From the NCBI GenBank assembly GCA_050953425.1, contig JBMNMQ010000002.1:160290-224289 (forward strand): 64,000 nucleotides of DNA, read 5' to 3'. Below, one piece after another: positions 18,739 through 29,561 of the stretch; positions within the stretch are counted from its first letter, which is position 1; every line of letters begins with the position of its first letter. Source of the stretch: RUG100 sp050953425 (lineage in GTDB: Bacteria > Bacillota > Clostridia > Peptostreptococcales > Anaerovoracaceae). The notes under the pieces were generated by a model. That model saw only the letters and a list, made by a program, of their open reading frames with translations, made no database searches and was not told the DNA's origin. Position numbers and translations under genes: made by a program.

Positions 18739-20349
18739 TCATTTACGTATATCCGCAATACAAAGCTTTGCTAATTGTTCGCCGCGATTTTCAACTATTG
18801 CCTCAAATTCGGACTTGAATCCTCGAATATCTTATCAGCTCTATTAATAAAAGCGGGCTGCTCAATGATTTTTTGGATTGCATTATCTTTTACGTCTATT
18901 GATTCTTCTTCCTGTCAGGATCCTGGAAAGTTCTTTGTCAACAGTAGTCAAAGTGTGTTCTTGCGCAACTGAATCAAATTTCGGAAAATCCTCGTTCAAA
19001 TAGGACTCGACTAGTCTTAAGTAAAATAGATTTTCTTTTCTCGATAGGCTTATCAACATAATTTTTTAATTCCTCAAATGCTATGCGAAGAGAACGGGCT
19101 GCCAAGCTCCGCGATCCATTAGAAGGTTCTTCAACTCCTGGTATATGAATCATAACGAAGCGTACTGGTATCAAGTCCGCTGAAAAGTTATCACATAATT
19201 AGCATATTCGGGATGTAAATACACCGATAAAAATTCATAGCATCCGTTTCCGGCGAAATGATACAGAGACCTCAGATAATAATCTTGCATTGCCCTCATA
19301 TAATTTGAAAGAACCTTTACCGTTCCATCGTCTGTCATAAGGTCTTTTAGCTGAATCCCATAAGAGAACGTACCTGCCAACTTGCGACAGACTCACCCGT
19401 TTGTTTCTTCATAGTCAATCAGACTAACAACATTATCAAGAGTAAAACGCCTGTTCTTTGATGAATTGCACCTTCCGCATAAGGGTTCAAAAAAACCATT
19501 TTGCTTAAACCCACAAGATAATGGCCCAATATGATCAGGGCTTATCTTTTTTACCTGCCTTCCACAGTTCACGCATTTCCCAGAAGCGGCGCTGTTGTAA
19601 AGCGTATCTGCCATTTTCCAATCACCCTCAGACCACCACATAAACGCTCTTCTATCATGATTATAGGTTCTCATATTTTCATCGGATCGGCCTGGATCAT
19701 TTCGCTTTCTGCAAAAAGTACAATAGTCATGTATTCCATCCAATCTATGCGGACAATCCCCCATAAAGCCCGGACTTAATTTTGTTGATCTGATATGCTG
19801 TGTTTTGCTGAAGAAAATTTCATATTTTCCCTCATCAAAAAGTTTGATGTCCTTAATTTTTTCTGGAAACGAAGAAATAATCTCCGATCGTGCTTTTTCT
19901 TTTCCTATTTTTTTTACAAGTAATTCCGTAGCCTTATATATAGGCATTGTTTTCTCAAATACATCTTCACCAACAAGCTTATTCCAGGCTTTGGCAAAGT
20001 TCGCATTCATATACATATAACCTATATAGCGTTCTTTACCGCAAATAAGACATACTTTCTTTCCAATCGGATGAATCATTCTAGCTGCAATAGTTAGCCG
20101 ATCATCAGAATTTCCCGTTCCACGTATTCCCAATTCATCTGCTTTATTGACCCACCAATTAAAGCGTCCTGGGAAATACTTATAAAATGAAGTGGTTTTT
20201 CCTGAGCTACATTGCCAATTAATTTTTCCATCTTCTGACCGAATACCCGGTAACCCTTTATATACCGGTGAATCAGCTATTTTATTCATATACTCCACAT
20301 ATGCTTTAGGCGCCTCAAATGTGCCACGTCCATACTTAATATCGCTCAT
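18739..20349 (-). pseudogene. Alw26I/Eco31I/Esp3I-family type IIS restriction endonuclease (frameshifted 3' half)
   Basis: Start ATG 20349 (MSDIKYGRGTF) with GGAGG upstream. The first 320 codons are intact. After 19390 the frame changes at about 19380, 19172, 18985, 18900 and 18820, ending at the TGA at 18739. Total size about 535 residues, close to that of Eco31I-type enzymes. Zinc-binding pairs CLICG, CPHRL...CTFC and CVNCG...CGRC surround an HNH nuclease: DHIGPLSCGF (Asp-His) and CNSSKNRR (Asn). Such enzymes cut outside an asymmetric site of the GTCTC kind. The exact site cannot be read from sequence. Partner methylases lie convergently on the plus strand. Confidence 0.85.
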
Positions 20350-20353
20350 TGTC

Positions 20354-21005
20354 TTAATCCCTCCCATATAAATGAAATTCATTCTTTGTAAATCCCATAT
20401 CTAATGCCCGATAAAGATATCGGGCGGCTACTGACGAATATGGTTGCCACTTTTTACATTTTTTCTTCACCGCTTCAGGTGATCTGTCATCGGTCTTATA
20501 AAGCCACTGATAGCTTTGTAAAAATGCAACATCCTCAAATGGCAGAACATTTTGTCTGTCCAGGACGAAAATCAAATACATTTTTGCCGTCCACATCCTA
20601 TTCCTGGAAGCTCCGTGAGTGCCTTAATAACATCTTCATCATGCATTTGCTCAAGATCAGAAAAGCGAATGCTCCCTTCCAAAATCGCATCTGTTGCTGC
20701 ATGGATGTATCTTGCTTTAGCAGACGATGTGCCAATTCCCCGGATTTGCTCCACAGACAGAACATGAACTGCTTCTGGAGTAATTTTTCCATTACACATC
20801 TCTTCCAATCGGCCATATATCTTTGCACCGGCTTTAACAGACAGCATCTGTCAATAATTTCATGTACCAGAAATGGATATGGATCCTCATGAATTTCATA
20901 AGTTATCGGTCCAACCATTCGCATTGCCTTTGCGAGTCGTTTATCCTTGTTTGCCAAGTAACGGACAGCTTCAGTCTGATCATCAAGGACAACTATCTTT
21001 GACAA
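20354..21005 (-). pseudogene. AlkA-type DNA-3-methyladenine glycosylase (frameshifted)
   Basis: Three pieces join to about 216 residues: MSKIVVLDDQTEAVRYLANK, then FLVHEII / GAKIYGRLEEMCNGKITPEAV, then the helix-hairpin-helix ALTELPGIG / WTAKMYLIFVLDRQ and the GPD-motif region VLPFEDVAF, whose Asp is the catalytic residue in HhH-GPD glycosylases. Frame changes are near 20845 and 20590. The family excises alkylated purines. It starts 21 bases after the HamB stop and ends 5 bases before the restriction endonuclease start, so all three probably share one transcript. Its place between two anti-phage systems is notable, and a defence role is only a guess. Confidence 0.83.
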
Positions 21006-21026
21006 GCTACCACCTCCATTTCTGTA

Positions 21027-23691
21027 TTATTCTTCAGCAAATATCTCCGGAATATTGTTGTAAACCATTTTGGCCTCATTCTTCACATCCGCTCGTTCAC
21101 AATTCAGCACCGCCAAATTGATTCTTATCCCATTATCTGTTCTGAGAATGTAATTCTCCTCATGCTGCCGTATATAGGTTGCCGTTTCAAACGAGAAACC
21201 GTTCTTCTGCAACCAAATGCAGATCTTGTCTGTTGTGCTGTACTCAACGAACTCGTACCAGTCGTTCGTAAGATACTGCTTTCCTGTATATTTCTTCAGC
21301 TCAGTGGAAAATCGCATAAAGTAGTTTGACAACCGGAACAGAATAATGTCATTGATATTATTCAGGGTTTCTTCGATAATGGCGTTCTTATGCCGCGGGC
21401 TCCCATCGTATGGCTCCTTTCACCGTCGATATAGACGCTTTTGCCCCTGCCGCTGATAATATCCGATTGCTTCTTCAACCATGTATTTAACCCCTTTACC
21501 TTGAAACCACTGTGTTAAGAGTTTTGCATAGTATCGGAGATTGGCATGTTCACCTTTCGAATTTGTTCTACCGAGAGTGGTCTTCTCATAATTTTCCCAG
21601 TCAAACACAGTACAAAGTTTCTCGAGAAACGCCAATGTATCATTATATCGAACATATCCGTAAATATTCACAGGCGGATAATCAAGCCCGTTTTCTATTG
21701 CATTAACAACCTTATCTATTTGATCGACCGAAATGTTGATATCATCGTCCGGTTCATTCTTTCTGCCGGTAAACGCTGTTTTAATCTCCTGGGTTATAGC
21801 CGGAGTCAAGCATTTCATTGAACTCTCTGCGAACACGCCCCTTGCGATTAAGCAGGATATCCCGGACGAGAATATTGGCTGATTTACGCATGAACGAAAA
21901 CTGCTCTTCAGTCTGGCCTTTCAGCTTTTCCAGTTTTGCTATTCCGTTCCGCAAGACAATCCACGATGTATTTCTTTTCAGCTTTCGGTGAGCGAATCAA
22001 TCGAAAGGCTCTGAGTCTCAGCTTCTTTCTTCAAAAGATCCGTGAAGTCTTCCGGCTCCACATCACCGTTAGGCAGGCAGACGAAGAAAACATTTCCGTA
22101 AAGCGCATACTGGATGCGGCCCACACGTCCGATGAGATTTCTGAACTCAACCGAGGACATCGGCGATCTTCCGTTTTTGAAATCAGTAACGAAAAGGTTG
22201 TCCGCAGGAAGATTTACTCCTTCCAGCAGAGTGCTCGTACAGAAGATGGTGCTGATTCCACCGTCTACGTTTGCGGAACAGCTCCTCTATCTTCAGTCGG
22301 ATATTCGTAGGAAGATAACCTACGTGATACGCGACACCGCGTTCAACTGTATCCGCAAGGAAATACTCATCATGAACCTGCTCTCTGATCTCTCCTCGCG
22401 AGTTCTTCCAGATCCTCGTCTGATCTCTTAGGCTGCCTCGTCAGCGTATTCCTAGGCAAAGCCTGTGACCTTCAGCTTTGGAATTGCAGTAGATCAGATT
22501 CTTTTTCCCTTCACCGAAGCTCGTCGATAAAATCGAAGAATGTTTTTCCAATATCAAAGGTACTGCACAAATGCAGCTCTTTTGACAGCCCATTGTAATA
22601 CCCCTGCTGACAGTTCCTCATATCAATAAGGAACTTCTCCTGGCTGACCGGCGTGAAAGCCGATGTGAAATGCTCACTCTTTCCGGCGGCCTCTTCACTG
22701 GACGTCAGCTCGAGGTAAAGATCCGGGTTGGGTATGTTCGGCGAAGCGAAAATAACATGTGGCGGCGTTTCACTGCGGTTCAGCATTCCAATAACCTGGA
22801 AATAGAACATGCTGCGGCTCGCCACGCTTCGAAATGTTCTGTGCCTCATCCACGAACAGATAATTCACCGGAATATCCGCGAAACCAATCAGCTGATACA
22901 TCATGCGCTCCGGGCGTCATCCACGAAATATGTAGTGATGCTCGTTCTTTTCCTGGAGGATCGTCGCACCAGCGGAAGTTACAATACGGTAGTCCTTTTC
23001 CCGGAGCAGCATTCCCATTTCATGCGCAAGCTCATCTGACACTTCGTTTATCAGCGCTTTGGTAGGAAACAAGTATTGCAAAATTACAGTCAGCCTCCTG
23101 CTGAATCCTATTCTTGATAAAAGTCCGCATAACGAAGGACTTCCCCATCGACGTCGGGCCGGCATAACTGAAATACTGATCCTTACATATATGATCGAAG
23201 ACTGTCTTCTGTGAACGGAGGAAGTACTGATTATTTTCTTCCGGAATCCTGAGGTACTCCTTCTGGACTTCATCAGACAGTCTATCCAGAAGATCTATTT
23301 GTGCAAATTCCGGAACACTGTGCTGAAGCCCCAGGTAATTGCTCGTACCTGGTAAGAACGGATCCCATCACGTATTGAATATCCCGGTTTCCTGGATATT
23401 GAAGATGAAGCAGGGTGACGATTTCCTGCGCCAGAGACTTCTGCTGATCTGCTCTTTTCTCATCGTTCGACTTTGACAGAAGATCTTGCGAACCGCAGGG
23501 CATCGTCAATGTCTATCTGCTTTGCTTTTGCCCGTGTAGAAAAAACCGCAAGAAAGTCGTATACAGCAGTGAATCATATATTTCATTCAGATAAGCATTC
23601 TGTTCAATGCCCGTGTAGATTGCCTGCCCGAGCGTTGATTTTTTTCTGTTCTTCCCATTTATCTCGCACTCCCAAGCAGCAATTCATCCAT
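21027..23691 (-). pseudogene. hamB: HamB-like superfamily 2 helicase of a Hachiman system (frameshifted)
   Basis: Start ATG 23691 (MDELLLGSAR), stop 21027, about 888 residues after frame correction. Helicase motifs: AGPTSMGKSFVMRTF (Walker A), LVPTKALINEVSDEL (Ia), TSAGATIL, FVDEAQNIS (DEAQ box), VEFRNLIGRVGRIQY (motif VI). The C-terminal WLQKNGFSFETATYIRQHEE helix resembles HamB ends. At least eight indels break the frame. HamB helicases sense aberrant DNA ends and work with the DUF1837 nuclease HamA. The start overlaps the end of the DUF1837 gene (ATGGATGA), the usual hamA-hamB order. Confidence 0.75.
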
Positions 23692-25120
23692 AATCTCTTT
23701 TATTGTCGTTTTCGGCATCGTTGAACGGAAGAAAATAAAAATAATATGAATGCATGCCGAGATTCAGTTCAGTTATCTTATTTCTTATATAAGGAATGAC
23801 CGTCTGAATGTCAGTTTTCATTTAATCACAGCTTCAGTTCTGAATTCATCATTGCTGTCCGCTGTAATACCAAGTGTATAGCCGATGAAAATTCCGAACG
23901 CCATATCCGGCCCATCTTCTTTTCTTCCGTCGGGGATCAATATCTTCTTAAGTACCTTTGTAGTGTCCTCATCAAACGTATGGTTCATAAGTGTATTATT
24001 TACCATCCCGCGTTCTCTGAACTTCCCGGACTTGATTGCCAAGAGGATTTCGAAGGCGTGATCTATCGCTTCCACAAGATCTCCGCAGATGCTTGATGCT
24101 CCAAATACAAGCTGATAACTGACTTTTCCATTCACCTTTCTCTTCAGAAGATGAACGCTGTCACTCTGGCTATTGAAATATCCAGAAGAAGTGCTTATTT
24201 CAACTTTGCTTAATAGCTTCGGAGCGTGCAGTCCTCCTTCCAGAAAGGAATAACCAGCATTTCACCGAGTTCATTTCCAGATCCTTTTTCGTCCGGTTTC
24301 CCATTCTGCTGCATCCGGCGCAGTGCTTTCGCTACGATACTGCTTTCACGCTTTTTGTCTTTAAATTCCTGGATCTGTGTCCGTGAATACACATACACCC
24401 CAGCGCTATCAAAAAGGAAGTCGCTTAAAGGCATGTAATCAAATGCAGAATCCGAGATATCCAGATAATAGAAATTCAGTCCGCTCTGGTTTTTGAGCCC
24501 AAGGGAGCTGTTGTCATCAACACGTTTGAAAACATCATCGAAGTTAATATCACCGAGCGTACATTCGAGTCTCTGATTTTCGATAACCTCTTCAGTATGA
24601 ATCTGTATCTCATTTCTTTTTGAAGAAAATCCAGAAACATATTCTTCTGTAACATCGTCAATAGACGCTTCGCCCGCCCTGTTTTTTACTGATACAACTG
24701 TGTATAGAAAAATGTTGGCAAAGAAATCAGCCGGTATAACCGCCCTTGCATTAACTATTTCTGTCCTTCCTGAATTTTTCCTATTGTGACACTGTCTGAT
24801 TCAACGCTGTCCCGCACCATGTCCTGAAGTGCAAGTATGGCCAGCGGAATTTTATCCTCGTCCAATAGCGGAATAACTTCATTCGCCATTCCATTGGCAA
24901 CGGCAACGACATCCGCCTGCAGTCCTTCATCAATTGGTATGCCGTTGAGATTATATTTACAGGATAGGAGTTTGCTGATAGTCGGCCCGTCATCCCTAAT
25001 CAAATCCGCATATGTGGGATCGATAGTTTTCAGCACAGCGGCACAAAGCGTCTTATCGTATACATTTGGCTTGGCGCAGATTTTCAGCACCCTGATAAAT
25101 GTTCCAAAGCATAGCTTCAC
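23684..25120 (-). pseudogene. hamA: HamA-like DUF1837 protein with N-terminal extension (frameshifted)
   Basis: GTG 25120 has GGGAGG 8 bases upstream. The first 122 codons (RDDGPTISKLLSCKYNLN, then PLLDEDKIPLAILALQDMV) form a domain I recognise only as recurrent and unnamed. It seems to continue through a frame change near 24755 into IPADFFANIFLYTVVSV and then the DUF1837 core: LGEMLVIPF, APKLLSKVEIS, SYQLVFGASSICGDLVEAID, GPDMAFGIFIGYTLGI and SYYFYFLPFNDAEND. DUF1837 is the HamA nuclease of Hachiman. Frame changes near 24755, 24470, 24225 and 23820. If the parts are one protein, it is about 478 residues, longer than common HamA. The extension could instead be a separate gene ending at 24755. 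Confidence 0.68.
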
Positions 25121-25156
25121 AAACAAGGCCTCCCTATAAAAAAAATCCAGCGGCGA

Positions 25157-25374
25157 TTATTTCTGTTCGTCCTTGTCTTGAACGAAGTCAACAAGATCAC
25201 CGATATTGCAGTTGAACTCCTCGCAGATTCTGCCAAGTACTTCCAAACTGACAGCCTCACCTCTTCCCATTTTCGCAATCGTGGAAGAGGTGATTTTTGT
25301 TTGCGCCATCAGATCCTTCTTCAGCATGTTCTTATCAATTAACAATTTCCAAGTTTGTTATAGCTGTAAGACAT
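25157..25374 (-). pseudogene. Xre-family HTH regulator (one frameshift)
   Basis: Start ATG 25374 with GGAGG 6 bases upstream encodes MSYSYNKLGK, then an indel near 25343 shifts into LLIDKNMLKKDLMAQTKITSS and IAKMGRGEAVSLEVLGRICEE, ending NIGDLVDF. About 72 residues, the size of small Cro/Xre repressors. The recognition helix region is TSSTIAKMGRGE. It lies 37 bases ahead of the DUF1837 gene on the same strand and probably controls the Hachiman-AlkA-endonuclease transcript. Such control genes are common in defence islands. Confidence 0.8.
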
Positions 25375-25406
25375 TTTCTGCCTCCCAATACAATCGATAT
25401 AAGCAC

Positions 25407-25459
25407 ATGTGAAAATTCGGCTTTATATAGATTCTATCACAAAATGTAGTTTTTCACAT
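25407..25459. promoter_or_regulatory. Operator pair around the Xre/Hachiman promoter
   Basis: ATGTGAAAA at 25407-25415 and its exact inverse TTTTCACAT at 25451-25459, 35 bases apart. Between them the minus strand has TAGAAT and TATATA, possible -10 boxes. The same TTTCACATG string lies just before the methylase promoter at 15172-15180. Probable binding sites of the Xre protein; inference. Confidence 0.45.
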
Positions 25460-25692
25460 TCCGCATTTGAAATGTCGCCACCCTGCATACGTTTTCTCAA
25501 AGTTCTTTACTTCATTTGTTTTCCTCACAACTCAAAAGCAACTCTGAAGCAACTCAAAACAACGATTAAAAAGAAGCCTTCAGGCATAATCAGGCTGTAA
25601 GGTCAATGATCCGGCTGGCTGCGGATCTCCAGTAAAGCCTTAACGCATCCCGACTCCTTCTGGAATGGAACCGGGATAGAAAGGGCCAAAAC

Positions 25693-25885
25693 ATGACTGA
25701 ATCAGAAGCAAGAGATTATCGGATAAGCATTGAAAGTTCAGAAAAGGCAATCACGCAGAGCTTGATTCTTCTGTGGTTCTGGGCATCTACAGCAAGTACG
25801 GTGCCAGGTGTCTGGAGGAAGTCAGTGACTTCGACCTCCTGACGTCTTCAACGAAATGACAGCAATCGAATCAGATTTGAGATGA
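25693..25885 (+). pseudogene. Small prophage protein, frameshifted
   Basis: ATG 25693 (MTESEARDYRISIESSEKAI) reads about 26 codons, then two indels lead into VLGIYSKYGARCLEEVSDFD and finally VFNEMTAIESDLR with stop at 25885. Reconstructed length about 63 residues. I do not recognise a function. It is the first open frame on the GC-rich side, so it is probably the first prophage gene in this window. Confidence 0.4.
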
Positions 25886-26008
25886 ATCACCGTCACGGAA
25901 GCATGACGTAAAAACCGCTCCCCATGTGCCGCGGCGCATCTCACGACGGGTGAGGTGGGCACGAGCCGGGACAACGGACAACTGAATAGCTGCAAGTCTG
26001 CCTGCGTG

Positions 26009-26072
26009 CATGGCGGACCGCGAGAACGAACTTTTTTATGCCTCGTTCCTGATGGTCCCGCCATGCCTTTTT
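26009..26072 (+). terminator. Long hairpin with T tract before the sigma-like gene
   Basis: Arms CATGGCGGACC and GGTCCCGCCATG (one bulged C) are followed by CCTTTTTAT. The loop is about 34 bases and contains its own T run. Likely terminator in the gene-free stretch 25886-26122, which otherwise holds nothing I recognise. Confidence 0.55.
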
Positions 26073-26079
26073 ATCGTGC

Positions 26080-26122
26080 ATCTCCGGTTCCTCCGGCAAC
26101 GAGGGGGAAACGGAGATTTTTT
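26080..26122 (+). promoter_or_regulatory. Hairpin that covers the ribosome site of the sigma-like gene
   Basis: ATCTCCG (26080-26086) pairs with CGGAGAT (26111-26117), followed by TTTTTT and the ATG at 26123. The only Shine-Dalgarno candidate, GGAG at 26112-26115, lies in the 3' arm, so the structure could act as a terminator or as a translation switch. Confidence 0.45.
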
Positions 26123-26760
26123 ATGAAACTGCACAAGACAAGAACAGACGAAGCGCGGAACCTACAAGTACTACGACGCTAGACGGGAAAGCTCGTCGTC
26201 GAGCTGAAACCCGGCGAGAACGATGTGACGGAGGCCGACATCCGCACGTCTTCACCTCTCTGGATGACAGCCGAGGTCAGGAGCAACCCTCAAGTACCGG
26301 CACGGCGATCAGAAGCGAACAGAAGGCCACTGGCCGAGAAGATGGAAGACGGACTACATCAGCTGGGTTTGAGAGGAACCTACTCACCGCAAGCCGGACG
26401 GAAGACGAAATCGAGCTCGCCATGGAAGACGCCGTCCCGGACAACTGGCTCGCGCTCCATCGAGGAGATGACCGGCGACGGCGATCGCGGACGGACTCGG
26501 GGACAAGGCCAGATTCCTTCTACACCATCGACGAACACGACAGGGAGCTGCCGCCGGACATGTGGAACGGCTGAACGAGGTCGTCGCCGCCATGCCGAAA
26601 GAACTGGCAGGATCATCTATGAGCTGAAGTACATCAGAGGAATACAGCAACTACGGAGATCGCCGCGATCCGCCATGTCACGGAGAGCGCGATCCGCAAG
26701 ACACTGACGAAGATCGAGAACACCATCCGCAATGACGAAGAACTGAAGAAAACTGCGCCG
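26123..26760 (+). pseudogene. Phage sigma-70-like HTH protein (frameshifted)
   Basis: Begins MKLHKTRTDEAR, then through indels TYKYYDA, DGKLVVELKPGENDVTEADI, DAVPDNWLALHR, and finally the C-terminal helix-turn-helix: LNEVVAAMPKELAG, IIYELKYIRG, TEIAAIRHVTESAIRKTL. The last block resembles sigma region 4, and proteins of this form occur at the start of replication modules in Bacillota prophages. Four or more indels. The true stop is uncertain because the last frame runs into the next gene, so the end given is approximate. Function in promoter choice is inferred from the HTH. Confidence 0.55.
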
Positions 26761-26761
26761 C

Positions 26762-26806
26762 GGGGGTGCGCTTTTCGGACTGAAAACGGGGACGGAAGAC
26801 CTGAGG
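26762..26806 (+). repeat. Conserved intergenic element, copy 1
   Basis: GGGGGTGCGCTTTTC, spacer, GGACGGAAGACCTGAGG. Matches copies at 58663-58707 and 63306-63349. The consensus is a G run, CGYTTTT, about 20 bases, then GGACGGAAGACMTGARG. Each copy lies just before a ribosome site. Confidence 0.6.
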
Positions 26807-26856
26807 AGAGACTAGACTCTCCCCGGGTCTTTCTTATCACGAATAAGGAGGTTTCT

Positions 26857-27193
26857 ATGGAACACGGCTACATGCCCGTCATCTACGTCTGCGGCTCCTT
26901 TCGCGGACGATCCCGCGGGCAATACGGAAAAGGCGAAAGAGGTACGCCAGGTTCGCCGTGGACAGCGGATACATCCCGGTATCGCCCCACCTCGCGTTCT
27001 GCTTCATGGATGAAAGCACGGAACGCCGCAAGGCCATGTTCATGGATCTGGTGACTGCTCGGCAAGTGCTCCGAGATCTGGTACTTCGGCGACCGCATCA
27101 CATCCGGCATGGACATCGAACTGGAACGCGCCACGCAAGCGCCGGATGAAGATCCGGCACTTCACCGAGGACTGCCGGGAGGTGACCGTATGA
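26857..27193 (+). pseudogene. DUF4406/deoxyribosyltransferase-like phage protein (frameshifted)
   Basis: ATG 26857 behind AAGGAGG. Frame pieces: MEHGYMPVIYVCGSF, DDPAGNTEKA, ARFAVDSGYIPVSPHLAFCF, MDESTERRKAMFMDLV, LGKCSEIWYFGDRITSGMDI and MKIRHFTEDCREVTV. The order Y-V-C-x-F, then G-x-I-P-V-x-P-H, then S-x-G-M-x-x-E is that of DUF4406/DUF7768 proteins, related to nucleoside deoxyribosyltransferases. Role in phages is unknown, perhaps nucleotide metabolism. Three or more indels. Its stop overlaps the VirE start (ATGA). Confidence 0.65.
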
Positions 27194-29561
27194 GAGATCT
27201 AGGCGATCGCCTACGGCAGCAGCCGTCAGGCAAAGACCTGGTCGAACAAGCAGATCAGCTTTCGACGAACTGAAGGCCAGACTGAAGACCACCATCCGCA
27301 CGCCGGAGTCCGCCGAGGAATACCAGAAGATGAGCCGCGCCGACAGGGAAACGGCGAAGGATCACGGCGGCTTCGTCGGAGGCGTTCTCGCGAACGGACG
27401 CAGGACGATCAGCTCCGTCGAGAAGCGCTCGATGGTCGCCCTGGACGGCGACCGCATCACGCCGGACTTCCTCGATGACTACGAGAAGCTCTGCCCCTAC
27501 ACCTCCGCCCTTTACACCACGCACAGCAGCACGCCGGAGAGTCCGCGGGTGCGGCTCGTCTTCCCTCTGACACGGGACGTCACGCCGGAGGAATATGTGG
27601 CGGTTGCCAGGTATCTGGCGCAGTCACTGAACATCGAGTACTTCGACGAGTGCTCCCTACCAGGTCAATCAGCTGATGTACTGGCCGTCGACTCCCAGCG
27701 AACGGAGCCTTCGTCTTCAAGGAAACGGACGGCGGATGGCTCGATCCGGACGCCATCCTCTCCGCCCATCCGGAGTGGCACGACCCGACCCGCCTGCCGA
27801 CCTCGTCGACGCGAGAGCAGGGCGAACACCACGAAGCAGAAGAAGGTGCAGGATCCTCTGCACGAAAACGGGACCAGTCGGACTCTTCAACCGAACCTAC
27901 TATCCCGTCACGAAGGCGCTGGAGGACATTCCTCTCTGACGTCTACGAGCCGACCGCTGACCCGAACCGCTGGCATCTGATCGAGTCCTCCAGCGTGGCG
28001 GGCGTGGAGATCAAGGACGACAGGTTCGTCTACAGTCCCACCACGCCAAGGATCCGGCCTACCTGCAGCTCTGCAACGCGTTCGACATCGTGCGGATCTC
28101 ACCGCTTCGGCGATCTGGACGAGAAGAAATCCTACAGCGCCATGTGCGACTTCGTCATGGAGCAGGACGATGTGAAAATGACCGCAGCCGATGAGAGCGC
28201 ATGGCGGACGCCGAGGCGGACTTCACGGACCGGCTCAGTGACGGAAACGACGACTGGAAGAAAAAGCTGAAATACATGTCCCGGTCCACTCTTCTGCAGA
28301 ACACCGTGTACAACCTCAATCTGATCCTCGCCAACGATCCGGACTTCCGGAACTTCGCCTTCAACGAGATGGCGAACCGCATCCAGGTGACGGGGGCCGC
28401 TTCCGTGGGACAGACCGGAAGGCAACGAATTCTGGAGGGACGCCGATACCGCGCAGCTCAAGTCGGTAATCGACATCCGCTATCTTCCTTTTTCAAGCAG
28501 GAACTACGACGTGTCCTTCACAAAGATCGCTGACGACCGCCACTTCCATCCTGTCCGCGATTACCTCAACAGCCTGCCGGAATGGGACGGCGTCGGACGC
28601 GTGGAGGATCTCTTCATCCGCTATCTGCTGGCTGATGATACGGAATACGTCCGGACAGTCACCAGAAAGACCTTTGCTTGCCGCTGTCGCACGGATTTAT
28701 GAGCCCCGGAACGAAGTTCGACTGTGTTCCGGTGCTGGACGGTGACCAGGGAATCGGCAAGTCCTCCATCGTGAAGGATCTCGTGACCTCTGATTACTAC
28801 AGCGAGACACTCAGCCTTACCGATATGGATGACAAATCGGGTGCGGAGAAACTGCAGGGATTCTGGGTCGTGGAGATCGGCGAGCTTGCCGGAATGAAGA
28901 AGGCCGACATCGAAAAGGTAAAGGCATTCCTCTCCACATCCGATGACAAGTACCGTCCTTCTACGGCAAGGTCGTGGAAAGCCACCCGAGACAGTGCATC
29001 ATCATCGCGACCGTCAACGGCGAGCGCGGGATATCTGCGCGACATCACAGGAAACCGGCGGTTCTGGATCATCAAATGCCATCAGAAGAAACAGCGGAAA
29101 GCCTGGGGGACTTCGATGAAAACTTCCGTGCGCAGTTCTGGGCCGAAGCGAAGGAAATCTGGAAGTCCGGCGAAAAACTGTATCTCGAGGGTGACGTACT
29201 GGAAGCCGCCGAGAAAGAGCAGCGCGGCGCAATGGAGACAGACGAGCGCGTCGGCATGGTCGAGGAGTACCTGAATACTCCGGTGCCGGAAAACTGGGAC
29301 GACATGGATCTCTACGCCAGGAGAAACTTCCTGCAGGGATCAGAGTTCGGAAATCCGGACCATGGAGCGCTTCATCTCCGTGACGTGATCTCCAATGCCG
29401 AGATCTGGTGCGAATGCTTCGGCAAAAACCTGCCTGAACTCAAATCATCGGACAGCTATCTGATCGCGGCACTCATGACACAGGTCGAAGGCTGGGAACG
29501 CACCAATGAAAGGAAAAAGCAGGCCTTCTACGGCAGGCAGAGACTCTACCGCAGACTGTGA
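27190..29561 (+). pseudogene. VirE-type primase-helicase of the prophage (frameshifted)
   Basis: ATG 27190, stop 29561, about 790 residues after correction. The N-terminal part (SAEEYQKMSRADRETAKDHG, then TTHSSTPESPRVRLVFPLTR) resembles the primase-type domain in these proteins. The VirE helicase part has RDYLNSLPEWDGVGRVEDLF, Walker A GDQGIGKSSIVKDL, Walker B-like FWVVEIGELAGMKKAD, IATVNGERGYLRD and TGNRRFWII. It likely starts phage DNA replication. About eight single-base indels interrupt it, mainly before 29080. The last 190 codons are clean. Expected partners in the module (VRR-NUC, SNF2 helicase) follow. Confidence 0.82.
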
